Notes under the pieces: generated by a model
What the model saw: the letters and a program-made list of their open reading frames with translations, nothing else
Database searches by the model: none
What the model was told of the DNA's origin: nothing
DNA from: an uncultured Alistipes sp.
GTDB lineage: Bacteria > Bacteroidota > Bacteroidia > Bacteroidales > Rikenellaceae
DNA length: 64,000 bases
Reading direction: 5' to 3'
Assembly: GCA_910587675.1 (NCBI GenBank)
Contig: CAJUMU010000004.1
Coordinates: forward strand, 1-64,000
Made by a program: the position numbers and the translations under genes
Shown here: positions 8,372 to 15,761 of the stretch, one piece after another
Layout: each line of letters opens with the position of its first letter
Position numbering within the stretch: position 1 is the stretch's first letter

Positions 8372-8830
8372 CTATCTAATACGATCTAATGATTTGACGA
8401 GCATTTCATCTTTGAAAATGGCTCGAATCGCAAAGTAGTCGAGGATAATGCCCACCACGGGAAACACGATTGCGATGCGGAAACCCTGCGTATGGAACTC
8501 GAACTGCGAAAAAAGGCGGTTGCTGAGGTAGTAATATATAGCCATGAACACGGCCGAACCGACCAGCAAAACCAACTCCACCGCGCAGAGACGGATCTGA
8601 AGCATACGATTCTTATAGAGGAATATCGTCACCAAAGGCAACGCCGCGGCCAGCGCGACGACGATACCCATATAGATCGTGGAGTGCTCTATGCCGCCTC
8701 CCTTGAGCGCGAAAGCATAAAGCAGATACTCGTCGACCCCGCCGACGAAATAGGCCAAGGGCGTGAGCGTAGCCGTGAGCATCAAGGCGGCCACAGCCAA
8801 AAGATAAAGCGACTGAATACGTTGTATCAT
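8372..8830 (-). CDS. DUF4293 family four-helix membrane protein
   Basis: The 152-aa integral membrane protein begins MIQRIQSLYLLAVAALM, the typical opening of the Bacteroidota DUF4293 family. Four hydrophobic spans are visible (about residues 7-27, 50-72, 78-105, 118-140), with a short basic C-terminus carrying KDEMLVKSLDRIR. Function is unknown; the family is widely conserved near housekeeping genes. It is a single gene with its own terminator. Confidence 0.8.
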   Translation of the reverse strand: MIQRIQSLYLLAVAALMLTATLTPLAYFVGGVDEYLLYAFALKGGGIEHSTIYMGIVVALAAALPLVTIFLYKNRMLQIRLCAVELVLLVGSAVFMAIYYYLSNRLFSQFEFHTQGFRIAIVFPVVGIILDYFAIRAIFKDEMLVKSLDRIR

Positions 8831-8888
8831 AATTAATTGTTTTTATCGTTGCGATTGTGTCATTTCATATGGCCCAATGCGTGTGATT

Positions 8889-8962
8889 TATCTTCGGCGG
8901 CTGGGGGGGGGCGCACCGAAGGTGCGAGCCGCCGAAGATAGTAATGCCCCATAGGGCATTAC
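8889..8962 (+). repeat. palindromic element R1 (family III, G9 core plus variable hairpin)
   Basis: TATCTTCGGCGGCT (8889-8902) pairs with AGCCGCCGAAGATA (8927-8940). Between them lie G9 (8903-8911) and a small hairpin CGCACC-GAA-GGTGCG. Directly after it comes a second, unrelated perfect hairpin, GTAATGCCC/GGGCATTAC (8941-8962). The copy at 22623-22694 has the same plan with paired substitutions. It sits 4 bp past the glycosyltransferase stop. Confidence 0.85.
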
Positions 8963-8966
8963 CATA

Positions 8967-9929
8967 CTATCTTATCGTCTTGTCGATCATATAGCTGTTC
9001 CGATCGGGCGAACGGCGGTTGATAAGCTCGCCCAAGAATCCCGCCAGAAACAGTTGCACGCCCAACACGACAGCCAATATGGCCACGAAAAAGAGCGGTT
9101 GGTCGGTAACGGCGCGTATAGGCAGCCCGTGAGCCTGCTTGTAGAGCTTCGCGGCGATCACCCACACGGTCGTGAAACCGCCCAACAGGAACATCGCCGT
9201 GCCCAGACTGCCGAAAAAGTACATCGGCGAACGTCCGAAGTGCGACATGAACGACACGGTAATGAGGTCGAGATACCCTTTCACCATACGCTCCATGCCG
9301 AACTTCGACACTCCGTACTTACGCTCGTGATGATGCACCTCCTTCTCGCCTATGCGGCCAAAGCCCGCATGTTTGGCCAGAATCGGGATATAACGGTGCA
9401 TCTCGCCGTACACTTCGATGGACTTGACAACTCGGCGGCGATAGGCTTTCAGGCCGCAATTGAAGTCGTGCAGCTTAATGCCCGACACCAAACGCGCCGT
9501 GCGGTTGAAAAACTTGCTCGGCAAACGCTTGCCCGCAGGGTCGTACCGTTTCCGTTTCCATCCCGACACCAGATCGTAACCATCGTCGACGATCATGCGG
9601 CGCATAGGCGGAATCTCGTCGGGCGAATCCTGCAAATCGGCGTCCATCGTGAAGACCACCTCGCCCCGCGCCTCGGCGAAACCGCAATACAACGCGGCCG
9701 ACTTGCCGTAATTGCGCGCGAAACGGATGGCCCTGAGCGACGGATACTCCGCGCTCAACCGCTCGATCTCCTCCCACGAACCGTCGGACGAGCCGTCGTC
9801 GACCATCACTATCTCGTACGACAAGCCGTTCTCGCGGGCGACCCGATCGATCCACACCGTCAACTCGCCGAGCGACTCCCGCTCGTTGTAGAGCGGCACC
9901 ACCACCGATATGTCCAAAACAGACTCCAT
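8967..9929 (-). CDS. family 2 glycosyltransferase (DPM1/ArnC-like) with membrane anchor
   Basis: A GT2 catalytic domain (residues 1-230) shows VVPLYNERESL at the nucleotide-sugar site, MVDDGSSDGSW, and the metal-binding MDADLQDSPDEIP (DxD). A C-terminal pair of hydrophobic spans (about 235-260 and 275-305) is typical of dolichol/undecaprenyl-phosphate mannose or glucose synthases, which load a lipid carrier on the cytoplasmic face for surface glycan assembly. It follows the DUF4199 gene by 13 bp and is probably co-transcribed. The sugar and acceptor are not predictable. Confidence 0.87.
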   Translation of the reverse strand: MESVLDISVVVPLYNERESLGELTVWIDRVARENGLSYEIVMVDDGSSDGSWEEIERLSAEYPSLRAIRFARNYGKSAALYCGFAEARGEVVFTMDADLQDSPDEIPPMRRMIVDDGYDLVSGWKRKRYDPAGKRLPSKFFNRTARLVSGIKLHDFNCGLKAYRRRVVKSIEVYGEMHRYIPILAKHAGFGRIGEKEVHHHERKYGVSKFGMERMVKGYLDLITVSFMSHFGRSPMYFFGSLGTAMFLLGGFTTVWVIAAKLYKQAHGLPIRAVTDQPLFFVAILAVVLGVQLFLAGFLGELINRRSPDRNSYMIDKTIR

Positions 9930-9942
9930 CCCGATATCGGCA

Positions 9943-10476
9943 TTACTCCTCGTCCGACGAATCGAACATGTCGGGATCGCGCTTGGCGCCTATCGAAATG
10001 AACAGGCCGTAAAAACCGTAACCGAGCGCGCCGCTCGCGATGTTGGTTATCAGCACCCAAATGGGCGAGAAGAACATGGCGCGATAGATCTTGCTCATGC
10101 TCGCCATCGTGGCGTTGTCGATCATGCCCATTTGCGAATAGGTGGCGATCAAGGTGTTGTACACCTCCTCGTACTTGTCGACGAAGAGGAAGTTGCTCGC
10201 CAGAATCTGATAAGCGCCCGTAATGATGCCCGCGAAGATTCCCATGGCGACGATGAATCCGAGGCTCTGACCGTAAGTGAAGCCCTCGTTGCCGAAACTC
10301 TTGGCGCGGCGGCTCGCGAAGCGCCACAACAGATAGATCGTGACCACGAAATTGGCCAGTCCCAATACGAATGCGATCGAAGGGACGGACATTTTACCCA
10401 ACTCGAAAGCCACGTTCACCAAACCGACGATGGCGCCGCATCGCGAAGCCTCGTTCCAAAAAGCGTTTTTTGCCAT
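9943..10476 (-). CDS. DUF4199 membrane protein
   Basis: Start at 10476 (MAKNAFWNEASRCG) is preferred to an upstream ATG because family similarity begins there. The 177-aa product has four hydrophobic spans, a charged central loop (FVDKYEEVYNTL), and ends in an acidic tail. DUF4199 proteins are Bacteroidota membrane proteins of unknown role often paired with a GT2 gene, as here; an accessory or flippase-like function for the lipid-linked sugar is only inference. Confidence 0.8.
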   Translation of the reverse strand: MAKNAFWNEASRCGAIVGLVNVAFELGKMSVPSIAFVLGLANFVVTIYLLWRFASRRAKSFGNEGFTYGQSLGFIVAMGIFAGIITGAYQILASNFLFVDKYEEVYNTLIATYSQMGMIDNATMASMSKIYRAMFFSPIWVLITNIASGALGYGFYGLFISIGAKRDPDMFDSSDEE

Positions 10477-10542
10477 AACTCGTTTTATTTCTGAATTTAT
10501 ATGCACTCAATATACGCGACCGCATCTCCATGCGCCGCACCG

Positions 10543-10550
10543 CAAATGTA
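10543..10550 (-). promoter_or_regulatory. -7 box for the DUF4199-GT2 operon
   Basis: TACATTTG on the minus strand fits TAnnTTTG, 67 bp upstream of the DUF4199 start. A -33 box is not clear. Confidence 0.45.
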
Positions 10551-10588
10551 CGAATAATACATCGTTTCGACAAGCGTTCGGCCGCGTG

Positions 10589-11602
10589 TCACTTGATCTT
10601 GCGCTTGTTCAACTCGCTCTGGTAGGCGCGCGCGTTGGCATTGTGCTCCGACAGATTGCGCGCGAAGTTGTGGTAGCCGTCGAACGTGGGACGCGCGCAG
10701 AAAAATATGTAGTCGTGGTCCTCATAATTCAACACCGCGTCGATGGCGGCCGTGCTCGGCATACAGATCGGCGAGGGCGGCAGGCCGCGATGCAGATAGG
10801 TATTGTAGGGCGATTCGTACTTCAAGTGGCGATAGAGTATGCGGCGCAAACCGAAATCCTGCATGGCGTACTTTATCGTAGGGTCGGCCTGCAACGGGAT
10901 TCCCTGACGCAAGCGGTTGATATATACGCCCGCTATGCGCGGCATCTCGTCCGTCTTGCGGGTCTCCTCGTAGACGATAGAGGCCAGCGTGGCGACCTCG
11001 ACGCGATTCAGACCGCTGCGCTTGCGCTTCTCGTCGCGCCCCGACGCGCTCCAGAACTTTTTATACTCCTTATACATACGCTCGACGAAATCTTCGGGCT
11101 TCACCGTCCAGTAGAACTCGTACGTGTCGGGCAGAAAGATCGAAAACATGGTGAGCGGATTCGAGAACCCGAGACGCTCGGCCAGAGCGTTGTCAGTGAA
11201 GGTCGACACCAACTGCACCGAGTCGGCTTCGAGCTGGCGCGCTAACTTGCCCGCCAGCTGCGCGGGAGTCTTCACGTTGTTCATCGTCACCTTGACGGGA
11301 GTTTGCAGCCCCAATTTCAGCATACGCACCACGTCGATAACGCTCATACCCTCCTCCAGCACATAATGGCCCGCCTTGAAGGTATCCGCAAGATTCAGAC
11401 GTTCGGCATAGACGTCGTACGCCCAACGGTGCTTAATGTAGAGGTCGACCGAATCGGCCACCGAATCGTAAGGGTCCGACGACCGAACGAAAAGGCTGTG
11501 ACGCTCGCGGACACAATTGCCGTAAAACGCGTCGTAACACCATATCGCGACGCCAGCGACCACGGCCGCAACCACGAGCAGAGGAATGATTATCTTTTTC
11601 AT
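10589..11602 (-). CDS. mltG: endolytic murein transglycosylase MltG
   Basis: The 337-aa protein starts at 11602 with a short cytoplasmic KK and one membrane anchor (IIIPLLVVAAVVAGVAIW). A LysM-like region follows (EGMSVIDVVRMLKLGL), then the YceG/MltG catalytic domain with ASIVYEE (probable catalytic Glu), RIAGVYINRL and LQADPTIKYA, and the late YNTYLHRGLPPSPICMPS. MltG cuts nascent glycan strands at the inner membrane and sets their length. The length is typical and the gene is apparently single. Confidence 0.93.
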   Translation of the reverse strand: MKKIIIPLLVVAAVVAGVAIWCYDAFYGNCVRERHSLFVRSSDPYDSVADSVDLYIKHRWAYDVYAERLNLADTFKAGHYVLEEGMSVIDVVRMLKLGLQTPVKVTMNNVKTPAQLAGKLARQLEADSVQLVSTFTDNALAERLGFSNPLTMFSIFLPDTYEFYWTVKPEDFVERMYKEYKKFWSASGRDEKRKRSGLNRVEVATLASIVYEETRKTDEMPRIAGVYINRLRQGIPLQADPTIKYAMQDFGLRRILYRHLKYESPYNTYLHRGLPPSPICMPSTAAIDAVLNYEDHDYIFFCARPTFDGYHNFARNLSEHNANARAYQSELNKRKIK

Positions 11603-11622
11603 TCTAAATTGCATTATATCCT

Positions 11623-11630
11623 GCAAATAT
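11623..11630 (-). promoter_or_regulatory. -7 box for mltG
   Basis: TATATTTG on the minus strand, 21 bp upstream of the mltG start, fits TAnnTTTG. Confidence 0.5.
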
Positions 11631-11695
11631 ACTATTTACGCGCCAAATCGCAAAAGCGGCCGCGCAAATAAAGACAATAATTTATCGGTCGGCTA

Positions 11696-11725
11696 TTGCC
11701 GATTACATTTTTTTTTCTACCTTTG
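11696..11725 (+). promoter_or_regulatory. promoter of the SRP RNA gene
   Basis: TTG at 11696-11698 and TACCTTTG at 11718-11725 are spaced 19 bp apart, with the RNA beginning 6 bp downstream. This is the standard Bacteroidota pattern. Confidence 0.7.
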
Positions 11726-11730
11726 CACTC

Positions 11731-11826
11731 GGGTAAGTCTTATACGACCAGCTCCTACAGAATCCCCCAGGTGTGGAAGCAAGCAAGGGTATGTGGTTGT
11801 AGCGGTGCGATATAAGTAGCTTACCC
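11731..11826 (+). ncRNA. ffs: signal recognition particle RNA (4.5S type)
   Basis: The 96-nt segment opens with GGGTAAG and closes with CTTACCC, pairing end to end. Its apical part holds CAGGTGTGGAAGCAAGCA, the conserved SRP domain IV loop (GGAAGCA with the flanking internal loop) bound by Ffh. A T-run follows at once, and a good promoter lies 6 bp upstream. It is the small SRP RNA that targets nascent membrane proteins. An opposite-strand frame of 63 codons across it is not a gene. Confidence 0.88.
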
Positions 11827-11913
11827 TTTTTTATTCCCGATAATGTACGTTTACACGTCCGTTCGCCGAACGACGTTTTTTTAAGACCCGACATTAAAAA
11901 TCTCCCCGAAATA

Positions 11914-11945
11914 TTTGGATTACCGACAAGTTATCGCTAACTTTG
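11914..11945 (+). promoter_or_regulatory. promoter of the cold-shock gene
   Basis: TTTG at 11914-11917, a 20-bp spacer and TAACTTTG at 11938-11945 form a near-consensus Bacteroidota promoter. The leader to the ATG is about 50 nt, with AAAGGAGA just upstream of the start, an unusual strong Shine-Dalgarno for this phylum. Confidence 0.75.
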
Positions 11946-11998
11946 GTATAACCTAAACTCATTACAACAACTTAAAGACAAGGGAAAGGAGATTACTT

Positions 11999-12208
11999 AT
12001 GATTGGCAAGGTAAAATGGTTCGAAGGCAAAAAAGGATACGGCTTCATCATGTGCGAAGACGGTCGCGAATTGTTCGTCCACTACACGGGTATCGTGGCC
12101 GACGGCTATAAATCGTTATCCGAGGGGCAGAAAGTCGAATTCGAAATAGGCAGCACCGAAAAGGGGGATCAGGCGATAAACGTAAAGGTGGTCCACAACG
12201 ACAAATAA
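11999..12208 (+). CDS. CspA-type cold-shock domain protein
   Basis: The 69-aa protein is one cold-shock OB fold. RNP1 appears as KKGYGFIM (11-18) and RNP2 as ELFVHYT (24-30). Such proteins bind single-stranded RNA and melt secondary structure after cold shock or in general translation. A strong SD (AAAGGAGA) and a clear promoter suggest high expression. The gene stands alone, ending in a hairpin shared with the convergent SDR gene. Confidence 0.93.
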   Translation: MIGKVKWFEGKKGYGFIMCEDGRELFVHYTGIVADGYKSLSEGQKVEFEIGSTEKGDQAINVKVVHNDK

Positions 12209-12233
12209 CGAGGCTGCGGCCGCATAAAACGCG

Positions 12234-12264
12234 AATCCGCGCGGGGACTCCTCCCGCGCGGATT
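12234..12264 (+). terminator. terminator between cold-shock and SDR genes
   Basis: AATCCGCGCGGG pairs perfectly with CCCGCGCGGATT, followed by TTTATTT. It abuts the stop codon of the convergent SDR gene. Confidence 0.85.
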
Positions 12265-13074
12265 TTATTTCTGAAATTTCATCGTATAGCTCCTCAACCC
12301 TCGCATCGCAGGTCCCGACAGCATGCGGCAGAACGGGATGAAGAGTCGAAACCACCAGTCGGGCACCTTGCATCGGCGGCCGCGCCACATGGCTCGCAGC
12401 GAACGCCGCGCGCAGCTCTCGGGGGTCATCAGCACGCCGATCTTCACGCCTATGCGCTGCCAGCGAGGCGAGAGTCCGTACAAATCGGTCGCGATGCCCG
12501 CGGGGCAGATGGCCGTGACGGTGACGCCCCGATCCTCGACCTCCTTGGAGAAAGCGACCGAGAAACTCTTCAGGTAGGCCTTGCTCGCGCTGTAAAGCGA
12601 CAACCCCGGGTATGGCATCCAGATCGAATACGACGACATGTTGAGTATGCGCCCGCCGCCGCGCGCGATCATATCGGCCGCGTAAAGCCGGCAAGTCTTG
12701 GTCGCAGTCAGATCGTGGAGGAATATTATCCGCTCGATGCGCTCCACGGGAGTATCCAGTATATCGCGGAACGAGAATATCCCCGCGTTGTTTATCAACA
12801 CATCCACTTTGATGCCCTCCGCTTCGGTCCACGCGAAGAGCTCCTCGCCCGCTTCGGGCGTCGCCAGATCCTTCGCCAACGCGCGGACCGCGACGGCGGG
12901 ATTCGCCGCCCGCACCTCCTCGGCCGCGGCAACTAACTCCGCCTCGTTCATGGCAACCATAACCACGTTGTAACCCGCCGCGGCAAGCTGCAACGCATAA
13001 CATCGACCGATGCCTTTCGATGCACCCGTAACCAAAGCCGTTTTCGACGCGGGCGCAACCTCTCCCTGTTTCAT
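12265..13074 (-). CDS. short-chain dehydrogenase, candidate 3-beta-hydroxysteroid dehydrogenase
   Basis: This 269-aa classical SDR has the cofactor loop GASKGIG (17-23), NNAG (95-98), catalytic Ser147/148, and YSASK with Tyr161 and Lys165. The reaction is NAD(P)-dependent oxidation or reduction of a hydroxyl. It is the last gene of a tight operon with an OYE-type flavoenzyme (4 bp gap) and a 5-alpha-reductase homologue. That set corresponds to the 3-beta-HSDH/5BR/5AR genes reported for bile-acid epimerisation in gut Bacteroidales, so a steroid 3-beta-HSDH role is inferred from context. The sequence alone resembles generic 17-beta-HSD12/DltE-like SDRs. Start chosen at 13074, close after the upstream stop. 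Confidence 0.8.
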   Translation of the reverse strand: MKQGEVAPASKTALVTGASKGIGRCYALQLAAAGYNVVMVAMNEAELVAAAEEVRAANPAVAVRALAKDLATPEAGEELFAWTEAEGIKVDVLINNAGIFSFRDILDTPVERIERIIFLHDLTATKTCRLYAADMIARGGGRILNMSSYSIWMPYPGLSLYSASKAYLKSFSVAFSKEVEDRGVTVTAICPAGIATDLYGLSPRWQRIGVKIGVLMTPESCARRSLRAMWRGRRCKVPDWWFRLFIPFCRMLSGPAMRGLRSYTMKFQK

Positions 13075-13078
13075 AGAT

Positions 13079-14314
13079 CTATTTGAGTTTGAGTTCGCGT
13101 TTGACCACATCGGGCAGATCGACGCAATTGTGGCAACACTGCATGTCGATAGAGTACATTCGGGCGATGCAATAATCCTTGTGGTCGCAGCCCGAACGGG
13201 TGGAGATATCGCCCTCGCGCATCTTGGCGACGAACGCGGGATCGTTCACCAGCGCACGCGCCATCTGCACCATCTCGAAGCCCGAATCCAACACCCGTTC
13301 GATACCCTCGCGCGACACGACGCCGCCCACGTATACCAGCGGACCCTTCAGCTCGCGGCGGAATTTGAGGGCATTCTCCAGAAAGAAGCACTCCTCGAAA
13401 TCGTATTGTTTGATCATCTGGTTACCGAACAGCGACACCACGATCTTCTGCGGCCACTGCGTCCACGGCATGTAGTACCCCATCGTCTTGGTCGGTATGC
13501 GCCCGCGCATGACGGCCATCGGAGCCTTCGATACGAATCCCGACGAGAGCACTATGCCGTGCACGCCGAACGACTCTATGCGCTTGGCGATCTCGATCGA
13601 CTCGGGGATCTCGATTCCGCCCTTGAACCCGTCCTCCATGTTGTGCTTCACCAGCACGGCGGTATTCGTCCTCGCGGCCGCCTCCATCACCTCCTCGAGA
13701 CACATATCCATGAACCGCATGCGGTTGGTCAGCGAACCGCCGAATTCGTCGCGGCGATGATTGGTATACGGCGACAGGAATTGCGAGATCAGATAACCGT
13801 GCCCCGCGTGCACCTCCACGCTGTCGAAACCCGCTTCGTGGGCCGTCGCCACGGCGCGCCCGAAGTCGCGCGCCATGTCGGCGATCTCCGAACGGCGCAG
13901 CTTGCGATGGAACGTCGGGGAATAGAGGTTGAAACCAGTCGAGGCCGACACGGGGAAACATCCCGCGGTCGACCAGTGGGTCATATTGCCGCAATGGCCG
14001 ATTTGGATTCCCGCGGCAGCGCCCTCACGGTGTATGTCGTCGGTTATGTCCTTGAGCGCGGGCACGATCTCGTCGCGAAGCCACAATTGGCTGTTGAACG
14101 ACACGCCGCTGCGGTTGATCGACGCATAGGCCAGAGTGGTCATGCCGATACCGCCGCGGGCCACGCTTACGTGGTAATCCTTCAACTTCTGCGTGGGTCC
14201 GAAATCCTTGCCCATCGACTCGAAAGCCGCCGAGCGGATGGTGCGGTTGCGCAACGTGACGGGACCCAATTTATAAGGGGTGAAGAGCTTGGAATCCTTC
14301 AAATCTTTTTCCAT
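13079..14314 (-). CDS. OYE-family NADH:flavin oxidoreductase, candidate steroid ene-reductase (5BR-like)
   Basis: The 411-aa protein is a TIM-barrel FMN enzyme of the old-yellow-enzyme/BaiCD-BaiH type. Seen are the N-terminal LGPVTLRNRTIRSAAFE, QIGHCGN, the HAGHGYLISQFLSPYTN active-site segment, RDEFGGS, and the phosphate-binding VGGVVSREGIE. A Cys cluster near the C-terminus (CDHKDYC then CCHNC) could hold an iron-sulfur cluster as in BaiCD, but the FAD/NADH domain of the ~640-aa enzymes is absent, so electrons must come another way. It probably reduces a C=C of an enone; a 3-oxo-delta4 steroid is the likely substrate given its neighbours. Confidence 0.83.
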   Translation of the reverse strand: MEKDLKDSKLFTPYKLGPVTLRNRTIRSAAFESMGKDFGPTQKLKDYHVSVARGGIGMTTLAYASINRSGVSFNSQLWLRDEIVPALKDITDDIHREGAAAGIQIGHCGNMTHWSTAGCFPVSASTGFNLYSPTFHRKLRRSEIADMARDFGRAVATAHEAGFDSVEVHAGHGYLISQFLSPYTNHRRDEFGGSLTNRMRFMDMCLEEVMEAAARTNTAVLVKHNMEDGFKGGIEIPESIEIAKRIESFGVHGIVLSSGFVSKAPMAVMRGRIPTKTMGYYMPWTQWPQKIVVSLFGNQMIKQYDFEECFFLENALKFRRELKGPLVYVGGVVSREGIERVLDSGFEMVQMARALVNDPAFVAKMREGDISTRSGCDHKDYCIARMYSIDMQCCHNCVDLPDVVKRELKLK

Positions 14315-14330
14315 ATCTTTCGGGTTTCTT

Positions 14331-15101
14331 CTAATAGATAAAGGGCAGTATGCGTTTGCGGCGCAGCGAGGTGAACTCCTCGCCGAACTCGGCTTCGTAA
14401 CGCTTGTAGAGCGACGCCGAGCGCGGCGCCAGATTGGCGAAAGTCCACAGCACGAAGACCGCGCCCGCCCACGACCACGACGCCACGGCGAAGCCCGTCC
14501 ACTCCAACAGTTCGCCGAAGTAGTTGGCCGAAGATACGTAACGGAACATGCCGCCGCGGGGGATGTAGTGGCGCGTATCGCCCTCCTTGCGCAAGTGGCG
14601 GATTATATGATCCGACTGCCAGTTGATGAACATGCCCGCGAAGAAGAGCAGCGCGCCGACATAGAAGAACGGCTTGCCGAACCAACCGTCGTAGTAGTCG
14701 GCGGGGGCGACATAGAATATCCATCCGCCCTGCATGAAGGCGTTGAGGGTGTTGAACACCATCCCCATGACGACGATTCCCAACGGCATCTTCGACTTCC
14801 CGCGCATGAGCAACGGGAATATGAACGAACGCTGGAAATAGTGCAACTGGAACATCGCCGCCAAAGCGAGCGGCGCAGCCTCCCACTTTCTCGGAGAGCA
14901 TGCCCACAACACGCACATCATGACGAAGACGGGCGATTCCATCAGCACCCACCCCGCTTTGTTCGGCACGGGCGGACCGTAACGGCGGTCGAAGAGATAG
15001 CCGTAACCCGCCTCGAAGAATTGCAGGGCGACGAACACGCCCGCAGCCGTCAGGGACATTACGATAAGAAACGTATCGTACAGAGTCGAATAATTTTCCA
15101 T
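14331..15101 (-). CDS. steroid 5-alpha-reductase family membrane enzyme (5AR-like)
   Basis: The 256-aa protein has six or more hydrophobic spans and the C-terminal signature of SRD5A-type 3-oxo-5-alpha-steroid 4-dehydrogenases: GGMFRYVSSANYFGELLEW with the conserved Asn-Tyr-Glu, then FVLWTFANLAPRS and the terminal KRYEAEF...RILPFIY. These NADPH enzymes saturate the delta4 bond of 3-oxo steroids in the alpha face. It is first in the operon, 16 bp before the flavoenzyme gene. With the OYE-like and SDR genes this gives a plausible route from 3-oxo-delta4 bile acids to iso-allo forms. Confidence 0.87.
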   Translation of the reverse strand: MENYSTLYDTFLIVMSLTAAGVFVALQFFEAGYGYLFDRRYGPPVPNKAGWVLMESPVFVMMCVLWACSPRKWEAAPLALAAMFQLHYFQRSFIFPLLMRGKSKMPLGIVVMGMVFNTLNAFMQGGWIFYVAPADYYDGWFGKPFFYVGALLFFAGMFINWQSDHIIRHLRKEGDTRHYIPRGGMFRYVSSANYFGELLEWTGFAVASWSWAGAVFVLWTFANLAPRSASLYKRYEAEFGEEFTSLRRKRILPFIY

Positions 15102-15268
15102 CCGCGAGAAGTTGCGGCACTCCGAACACCCGCCGCGATCCGCAGGCGATGAGTTCGAAGCGCAAAGTTAAAATCGGGTAAATATACTAAAAATACGGCA
15201 AAACGGCGCTTCGCGGCGAAAGGATTTCCTATTCAGGACATATTTCGGGAAAATGCGCACCGATAAAT

Positions 15269-15366
15269 GCTGTTCGCCGACAGCGGAGGAGTGCACGAGC
15301 CTTCGGGCGAGTTGCAGTCCGCCGCGCGGGGTGGCGGCGAACTGCCGACATTGCGACGCAATGTCG
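15269..15366 (+). repeat. palindromic element A (family I)
   Basis: Order on +: small hairpin GCTGTTCGCCGACAGC (15269-15284), spacer, a long hairpin opening GCAGTCCGCCGC and closing GGCGGCGAACTGC, then at once a perfect terminal hairpin with stem CGACATTGCG (15346-15366). The first three parts are almost identical in elements B, C and F; the terminal hairpin sequence is different in each. Confidence 0.85.
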
Positions 15367-15376
15367 ATACAGTCGT

Positions 15377-15410
15377 AAAAAAACGGGGCACGGAAAAAAC
15401 TCCGTACCCC
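15377..15410 (-). terminator. terminator of the Ser-rich peptide gene
   Basis: GGGGTACGGAG pairs with the CCGTGCCCC arm across a T-rich loop (one mismatch), and the minus strand continues into seven T. Confidence 0.75.
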
Positions 15411-15431
15411 TCAGCAGTCAGAATATCAACC

Positions 15432-15641
15432 CTATTTCTTCGAATACTGGTTGCGACCCGTGGGATTGTTGCTGCGCGAAGCGGTACCCGTCGACTGTGA
15501 ACGCGAGGTGCCGCGCGAGCTTGACGAATTCGACGTTGAAGAGTTCGAGCGACCCGAAGTCGAGTTCGAGCTCTTCGCCGTTGTTGACTTGCTTGAACCG
15601 CTCTGCGAACGGCCGGTCGTCTTAGTGTTAGATTCTTTCAT
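15432..15641 (-). CDS. Ser/Thr/Asn-rich low-complexity small protein
   Basis: The 69-aa product is almost only Ser, Thr, Asn, Gly, Arg and Lys (SSNSTSGRSNSSTSNSSSSR), with no signal peptide and no hydrophobic core, so it is likely disordered. It has a dedicated terminator and AT-rich upstream DNA, and lies 120 bp after the Mn-catalase gene. No family is recognised. A disordered stress-protectant or a DNA/RNA-binding basic peptide are possible; low complexity makes the call uncertain. Confidence 0.5.
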   Translation of the reverse strand: MKESNTKTTGRSQSGSSKSTTAKSSNSTSGRSNSSTSNSSSSRGTSRSQSTGTASRSNNPTGRNQYSKK

Positions 15642-15761
15642 AACTCAAAAAATTTTATTAAACATTGTTATAGTCTCGTTACCGCATAATGCGGACGTTT
15701 GACGTCGGTTTGAAGCAATCATACGCGCAGCGTGCCGACTGTACGTATAACAGCGGATCGT

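Larger units (their letters stand above)
15102..15431. other. gap holding palindromic element A and a terminator
   Basis: No gene. It contains a minus-strand TAACTTTG (15163-15170) that may promote the 5-alpha-reductase operon, the palindromic element A (15269-15366) and the terminator at 15377-15410. Confidence 0.6.

Noticed and set aside
8941..8962. GTAATGCCC hairpin as simple terminator of the glycosyltransferase gene
   Set aside because: It has no T-run on the minus strand and is in the same position relative to the repeat core as other variable tips, so it is better seen as part of the element.
11703..11894. 63-codon minus frame over the SRP RNA
   Set aside because: Overlaps a well-supported RNA gene and its terminator; no independent protein features.
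15269..15366. CRISPR array or integron attC site
   Set aside because: Copies are kilobases apart with no regular spacers, and no cas or integron integrase gene is present.
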